Below are positions 58,267-64,000 of a stretch of 64,000 nucleotides of DNA, piece by piece. Source of the stretch: Bombardia bombarda (Eukaryota > Ascomycota > Sordariomycetes > Sordariales > Lasiosphaeriaceae); assembly GCA_030512295.1 (NCBI GenBank), contig JAULSR010000002.1, positions 5,890,001 to 5,954,000 on the forward strand, read 5' to 3'. Each line of letters opens with the position of its first letter. The first letter of the stretch is position 1. Made by a program: the position numbers and the translations under genes. The notes beneath the pieces are model-generated. The model saw only the letters and a program-made list of their open reading frames with translations. It did no database searches and was not told the DNA's origin.

Positions 58267-61200
58267 ATGGACTCGACGACGACTATGCCGCCAGACCGGC
58301 CCGGCCGCCAGGACAACAATGCCAATGTCCGCCAGCGCCTCCCGGCTCTGAGCACCACCACAAACAAGCTCACCGACACTTTACCGCCCAAGGCCGAGGC
58401 CAATGAGGGGGCTAGCAATGGAGGGGGAGTGGAAGAGGAGTCGTCCCGGCCCAAGAGGACATATGGGCGCACTCCAGAGGGAACAGGTACGACGACATCT
58501 CCCCCTATTCCTGGTATATCTCCACGAGACCGACCGACGCTGACAGAGCGGTAGTCTTCGTCGTGCCCACCACCCACGACATGGTCTCGCAGCTGCTCGA
58601 CCCCCGCGAGCCCAAGAACCTCTCCGACGTGGTCGTGCTCGCCATCCTGGCCCTCCACATCCTCGCCGCCTACTACCTGCCCTGGAACCTCAAGCAGCCC
58701 GTCTTCGCCGCCATCTTTTTGTTTTGGCGCGCCTCGTACAATGTCGGCATCGGCTACCTGCTGACCGTCCAGTCCAAATACAAGCTGCTGGTGACGTGGG
58801 CGAAGCGGTGGCGCCTGTTTGAGAACCCGGCCGGGGGCAACCAGCCGCGGCCCTGGCTGTACGCGCTGCTCAAGGACGAGCTCGAAACCAAGATCCCGGC
58901 TGACTACAAGTTCGACGAGGCCCCGCTCGAGTACAACACGTGGCTTGTCTTTCGCCGGGTTGTTGACTTGATCTTGATGTGCGACTTTGTGTCGTATTGT
59001 TTGTTTGCTATCGTCTGCGGCCACAAGCCTGATGGAGAGGCGCTGGGTATTACCGTGACTCGCTGGGCGATTGGGGTTATCTTGGTTGGGTTCAACTTGT
59101 GGGTTAAGTTGGATGCGCATAGAGTTGTAAAGGATTATGCTTGGTACTGGGGTGGTAGGTCTAACTCAAAATACCACCTTTTTTATTCTAATTATTTACT
59201 GACGAATTGTTGTAGACTTCTTCTACCTCATCGAGCAGGAGCTGACGTTCGATGGCGTGTTCGAGATGGCGCCCCATCCCATGTACTCGATCGGCTATGC
59301 TGGATATTACGGCATCTCCATGATGGCGGCAAGCTACGACGTGCTCTTCATCTCCATCCTTGCCCACGCCGCCCAGTTCGCCTTCTTGGCTTTTGTCGAG
59401 AACCCTCACATCGAGAAGATCTACAACCCTCCTCCGCCCCGCATCAGGGCCGAGTCAATTCTGTTCGATACAGACGGCCAGGGCTATGAGCTGACGACTG
59501 AATCGGCGGGCACTGGCACTGCAAATGGACCAAGAGAGACGCCAGAGCCTGTCCATAACCTTTTGGGCCTGAAGAACCTCGACCTCTTCCGCACCACGGA
59601 TTACTCTGTCCTGCTCCTCCTTGGCTACCTTGCGGCTTTCACCCTCGTGACGCCAAGCACGCCATTGTACCAGGGCATCTTTGTAGTACACGCGATCCTG
59701 TGGCGCCTGTGGTACTCATTCGGTCTGGGAGTCATCCTGACCTTGCAGTCAGAAGAGAAGATGTTCACCCGGCACTTTGTCAAGTACGGCGAGAGCGCGG
59801 GCGAGGCCTGGCGCCAATGGAAGAGCATGTACCACCTGAGCATGACACTCTGCCACGCCTCCTTCATCGCCGCGGCCTGGAAGATGTACAACCTGCCCGA
59901 GGACTGGAGCTACGGATGGGTCCTTCTGAAGCACGTCGTCGGCCTCAGCCTCATCGCGCTGCAGATGTGGACAGCCTCGAGCATCTACGAGTCCCTCGGC
60001 GAATTCGGCTGGTTCTACGGCGACTTCTTCTTCGACAGCACCGGCAAGCTGACGTACAAGTCCATCTACCGCTTCCTCAACAACCCCGAGCGCGTCATCG
60101 GCACCGCCGGCCTCTGGGGCTTCGCCCTCATCACCTGGAGCAGAGCCATCTTCCTGATGGCGCTGGTCGGCCACATCCTCACCCTCGGCTTCATCTCGTT
60201 CGTCGAGAAGCCGCACATGCAAAAGATCTACGGCCAGAACCTGCGCGAGGAGGCGGGTCTCACCAAGTTCATCAAGCGCTCGCTGCCGCCGCCCGTCCAG
60301 GGATGGCAGAAGAGCGTCGACAAAGTCCTCGACGAGACCAAGCACTTTGTCGACGAGTTCCTCGAGACGGCCCGCTCGCGCCTGGCGTCCGGCTCCTCGA
60401 CCATCGCCAGGGACACCTCCGCCCTCTTCAACAAGTACCCCGCTCGCCTGACGCTCAGCCGGATAGCACCCGACCTGGCCGGCTACGACCCCAAGCACTA
60501 CGCGCTGTCGTTGGAAGGTACCTCGCTGTCGACGACGGGGGCGGTGAACGAGAAGGCGACGGGCAAGGAGAGCGCCAGCGCGCGCGTGCCCAAGGCGGTC
60601 AAGACGCAGGTGTTTGAGTACGGCGCGCCGATCCACGTCAAGTGGACGGCGCCGGCGAACCACAGCAAGAAGGACTGGATTGGGCTGTACATGGTGACGG
60701 ACAATCGCTCGAGAGAGAATACCGAGGTGCCGACGCTGGGCAGGTGGGTGCCGACGTGTCCGGGGCAGTATGATACGACGACGGACCAGGGGATTCTTGT
60801 CTCGGATCAGCTTGTTAAGGGCGCGGGCATGACGGATGAGGTGGATCTGGTGCAGGGCGAGATGGTGTTTGAGGGCGACAAGCTCTGGTGGACGCAGGGC
60901 GTGTTTGAGTTCCGCTATCACCACGACGGGGGCCACAACGTCATGTCGATTTCGGAGCCGTTTGAGGTGCAGATAGGCAAGTTCTACGACGAGGATGACA
61001 ATGAGGCGGCCTCGTCGTTGTTCAAGGATGGGGTGTGCGAGCAGAGCGCGGTCGAGGCCGCGCTGCTGCCGGTTGTGCGGAACTGTCTCGATCGGGACCC
61101 GGACATCGCGCCGGCGACGGCCGAGGAGCGGTTTGGGGTCCATGTGGAGCGGGATAGCAAGTATGCGCGGCGGGTGGTGTATGCGATCCATCACATGTTT

Positions 61201-61458
61201 GGGATCGAGTTTGCGCCGGCGGTGGTGCCGGCGGATGGGAACGTCAAGAAGCTGGCGTGGAGGATTTGTAATGCGAAGCAGGTTCTGGTATGTTTGACTC
61301 TGCCCTGAGTGAATGAGGGTGTGGAGGGGGAGAGGTTGTGTTTTTTGAAGACGCTAAAATGATGATGGTGTGTGATGCAGGCTCCTTACAGTATGTCTTC
61401 TTCGAACTCGAAAGGGCCGTCGACGCCCGTTACGGAAAAGTTCCCCGATGGGCTGTAG
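58267..61458 (+). CDS. CHO2: Phosphatidylethanolamine N-methyltransferase
   Basis: ER membrane enzyme doing the first SAM-dependent methylation of phosphatidylethanolamine on the way to phosphatidylcholine. Four exons: 58267-58486, 58555-59154, 59216-61287 and 61381-61458 (989 aa, in frame). After a disordered N-terminus come [20 protein letters not shown] and multiple membrane helices in two PEMT-like halves. Each half has the same signature: [20 protein letters not shown] with [10 protein letters not shown] in the first, and [20 protein letters not shown] with [11 protein letters not shown] in the second. A C-terminal cytosolic region has [20 protein letters not shown] and a beta-sandwich-like segment [17 protein letters not shown]. 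The acceptor at 58553-58554 was preferred over 58547-58548 because it gives the conserved TVF start of exon 2. CHO2 is usually repressed by inositol/choline, but no UAS-INO was identified here. Confidence 0.96.
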
Positions 61459-62101
61459 GGGTTGATGGGAGTGGGTTGGACAGCGGTTGGGTGAAGGGGT
61501 AGTAGGGGTGGGAGGTGGGAGGTGATTTGCAAGCATGGATGTTGTAGGTGGTGGGTATTTGCATTAACTGGTGTTGTTCTAGGGTGGTGTGGTGTAGACG
61601 GGTGAGTAATATATAGAATGCATGAAAAAAGATACCAGTATGTGTAGGGAGTTTGCATGATGTGTTGCATGGGGGTTATTTAAGAAGAGGTGAGGAAATG
61701 TTGGGTTGAGGGAGAGTACCTATGGATGAGTTAGGTTAAAGGACTGGTTATACATGCATGACATAGCGAGCTTTACGATTACCAGTATATGATTTTTCTC
61801 TATAGAGTATGGGGTGGCATTTTGAGAGCGTCATTTGTTTGTTGCAATGTAAATTAATGACTAATTTGTAACTATCCGTAACTTGTGTGTGTGTGACGGT
61901 TTTGTACAGGAAGATAGGTGTCAACTAGGTCCCAAAGCGGTGCACCTAACTACGAAAGACGATTTGTCAACAGATCAATTTGCGCAAGAAAAATGCAAAC
62001 GAAAAAAGAAAACAATCTCGATGACATCTTGACGATCAACTTATGACATAAAAATGAGGAGTCGGCTTGTAAAAAAGGTAAAAAAAAAAGGCAAAAGAAG
62101 A
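61459..62101. other. Intergenic
   Basis: 3' region of CHO2, AT-rich towards the tRNA gene. Minus-strand transcription of the tRNA would terminate in the A run at 62079-62088 (T run on the coding strand), a plausible RNA polymerase III terminator. Confidence 0.6.
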
Positions 62102-62183
62102 GGTCGTGCCCAGGTTCGAACTGGGGTTATTGGTAGATAAAGTGCTTCAAAAACCAAAGTGATAACCACTACACTACACAACC
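62102..62183 (-). tRNA. tRNA-Gln (anticodon TTG) with 11-nt intron
   Basis: On the minus strand an acceptor stem GGTTGTG pairs with CACGACC. The D arm GTG...CAC, an anticodon stem TTGGT/ACCAA and a T arm CCCAG-TTCGAAC-CTGGG are all complete. The anticodon loop reads TT-TTG-A and is followed by an 11-nt insertion (AGCACTTTATC) one base 3' of the anticodon, the canonical position of nuclear tRNA introns. Without it the tRNA is 71 nt. The B box GGTTCGAA-type sequence is intact. A T-rich terminator follows about 13 bases downstream. CCA is not encoded, as expected for a eukaryotic nuclear gene. Confidence 0.95.
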
Positions 62184-62516
62184 AATGAATACAGCCGTTG
62201 TGGGGCTTATTACGATAAGCCTGTTGGAGGTTTAGTATAACAAGGACTAGCCTGCTGGTTGTGAGAGGGATTGACAGGGTTAGGGTTTCTTGCTGTGCTC
62301 CTCGGCGGTGACGGCGAGTGACACACTCCCCTGAATCAGGGGGCACGTCAGATTGTTTAGGGAAAGAAGGAGAATACGTAAATATTCGTTTGGACATGTT
62401 GAGCGCCCTTGAGCGCCTTAAAATGATAGTAGAAGCTGAATTATAGACAAATATTTTTCTTTCTGTTGAAGAAGCGGGCTATCTAACATGCAAGTCGTCA
62501 AAACTCTTGACTGTCT
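62184..62516. other. Intergenic
   Basis: Between the tRNA gene and the 3' end of the dehydrogenase. Nothing is recognised. Confidence 0.5.
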
Positions 62517-63698
62517 CTACGTTCCTTTGCGATGCAGAACACCAGCACCGCCCTATTATTAGTTGCCAGAGCCGTTAGTGAGACTTTTCTTTTGTTTACC
62601 AGCCAGTATAAACCGTATTATCGGTTAAAACATAGTTCTACAGGGCTTCATAGTTAATCACCGGGGGAAAAAGGAAAGGGCTTACCTGGTGGCTAGGATA
62701 AACCAGCGTGTCAGCCACGACGACGTTTTCCCGTCTTGTTGCGCAAAAGACAACAACCTCGGCGATATCCTCTGGAGTAAGAGGTTCGCACCCGCTGTAG
62801 TAGTTCATTAGCAAATGAAGGGTTTATGGCCGATAAGAGACAAAACTGAGGGAGCTAGCGGGAAGGAAAGGGCAAAAGAAACCGAAAAGGAAAAGAACTC
62901 ACGCATAAACAGCATCAGCCTTGCTCTTATCCCCATAAAACCTCACCACCGAAAACTCCGTCTCAACCTGTCCCGGATCAACACCCATGATCCTAATCCT
63001 CGTCGCAACTAGCTCCTTGCGCAAGCTCTCCGTAAAGCTCCGCACCGCCGCCTTGGTCGCACAGTAGATACTACCCCCGCGTACGGCTCCCTGCCCGCAA
63101 TACTGCCAATATTAATAATATCCCCCGCGCCGCCCTCGTCCCCCCGCTTCTTAAAGATTGGCAGCACCGCCTGCGTCATGTTGATCAGGCCCGTCACGTT
63201 GGTCTTGAACATGACATCAATATCCTCTTCGGCGATGGCGGGCGCCTGCGCGACGCCCTTGACCAGGCCGGCGTTGTTGACCAGCACGTGGATGTCGCGG
63301 AACTCGGCTGGCAGGGCTGAGACGAAGGCGCGCACCTCGTCGGGCTTGCTGACGTCGAGCTGGAAGGGCAGCACGGCGACGCCGTCGCCGACCTCGGCGC
63401 GGATCTCCGCCGCGACGACGTGGAGGGTCTCGATGCGGCGGGCCGTGAGCACGAGCTTGAGGTTGTTGTTGGGCGCCGTGCGCGCGAACTCAAAGGCGGT
63501 GCTGCGGCCGATGCCGGAGGAGGCGCCGGTGATGACGATGGTCTTGCCGGCGAGGCGCTTGGCGGCCGCGGAGGAGGACATGGTGGCGGCGCGTTGGGAT
63601 AGGAAGTGGTGGTGGTGGAGAAGAGGGTTGATAGTGGCAGAAGTAGTGGTGCGGCGTCTGGTTAGGATGCGAGCTGTACTTGTTGCGGTGCGAAACAT
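62517..63698 (-). CDS. Short-chain dehydrogenase (YMR226C type) with one-base frameshift
   Basis: NADP-dependent 3-hydroxy acid dehydrogenase-like SDR. Exons on the minus strand are 62903-63698, 62686-62794 and 62517-62552. Seen: cofactor loop [30 protein letters not shown], catalytic YCATK, and C-terminal [12 protein letters not shown] with [13 protein letters not shown], closely parallel to yeast YMR226C. The frame breaks between [10 protein letters not shown] and the YCATK part. The plus strand has five C at 63074-63078, and one more base there would join the halves; the exon sum is 941 nt, one short of a multiple of three. A sequencing error or a real mutation would both explain this. Residues before [13 protein letters not shown] (starting at 63698) are Arg/Thr/Ser-rich and could be a mitochondrial presequence or an untranslated leader. 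Confidence 0.85.
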
Positions 63699-64000
63699 GG
63701 GAAAGGAAAAAAAAAAAAAAGGAAATAGAAAGGGTGAATCCACATTCACGACATGGAGCCCCCAAGTAAGTACCGAAAGGTGCAATGATGCGAGATGCTA
63801 CGAATAGATACCACCATTTATTAGATAATGATCCACTGTGCGGGTTCAGGAGCGATAAGGAAAGCTCCCCGCACAAAGACGCTGGTGATGGTATTCGTAT
63901 CGAAGCTACCCTGTCTCGCCTATCTACCCCGCACTCACGCCATAGCTGTGAGTGTTAGTGAATCCCCCCTTTTATATCCGTGCAACGGCCTGACCAGTGA
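63699..64000. other. Intergenic, right edge
   Basis: Promoter side of the short-chain dehydrogenase, including an A run at 63708-63720. No further gene is seen before the window ends. Confidence 0.5.

Noticed and set aside
59749..61194. 481-codon antisense frame across CHO2
   Set aside because: Shadow frame caused by codon bias on the CHO2 strand.

Overview
The window looks like nuclear DNA of a filamentous ascomycete (Pezizomycotina, probably Sordariomycetes). Most genes carry short GT-AG introns of about 50-120 nt with CTRAC-like branch sites. Conserved fungal orthologues are spaced by 0.5-7 kb of non-coding DNA rich in microsatellites and homopolymers. Splice sites below were assigned by eye. 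For every gene whose exons are all resolved, the summed exon length was checked to be a multiple of three; the one exception is the SDR gene, where the mismatch is itself the observation.

Layout. 1.3-3.0 kb: monocarboxylate-type MFS transporter (+). 4.2-6.0 kb: kynurenine-type aminotransferase (+). 7.8-8.8 kb: U1A/U2B''-like spliceosomal protein (+), convergent with V-ATPase subunit D (-, 9.2-10.5 kb), which has 10-nt and 11-nt exons. 11-15.5 kb is an accessory-looking island: a 173-bp inverted copy of part of the neighbouring gene, an FTA2-like kinase-fold gene, a 15-bp minisatellite, a possible restriction-endonuclease-fold gene, and a MITE-like element with an internal minisatellite. 17.1-19.3 kb: DHA2 drug transporter (+). 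19.9-21.2 kb: L-2-hydroxyglutarate dehydrogenase (+). 21.9-24.5 kb: WD-repeat protein (-), divergent from mitochondrial Hsp70 (+, 26.0-28.2 kb). 29.6-32.3 kb: splicing factor SYF1 (+). 33.3-33.8 kb: a conserved 114-aa protein (-). 35.3 kb: a second, short MITE copy. 35.6-36.4 kb: secreted Egh16-like protein (-). 42.6-44.9 kb: Zn2Cys6 transcription factor (-) with an apparent homopolymer frameshift, flanked by two gene-poor stretches of about 6 and 7 kb. 52.1-54.1 kb: ULA1, the NEDD8-E1 regulatory subunit (-), divergent from HEI10 (+, 54.7-56.1 kb), a meiotic RING protein with a GC-AG intron. 58.3-61.5 kb: CHO2, phosphatidylethanolamine methyltransferase (+). 62.1 kb: intron-containing tRNA-Gln(TTG) (-). 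62.5-63.7 kb: a YMR226C-type short-chain dehydrogenase (-) with a one-base frameshift.

Most genes are housekeeping and independent of one another; no biosynthetic cluster, CRISPR array or virus-like region was seen. Two proteins are spliceosomal (U2B''-like, SYF1). ULA1 and HEI10 share a 625-bp divergent promoter region, as do the WD-repeat gene and SSC1 (1.4 kb). The least explained part is the 11-15.5 kb island, with its inverted duplication carrying CpA-to-TpA changes and the 15-bp repeat family that recurs 20 kb away.
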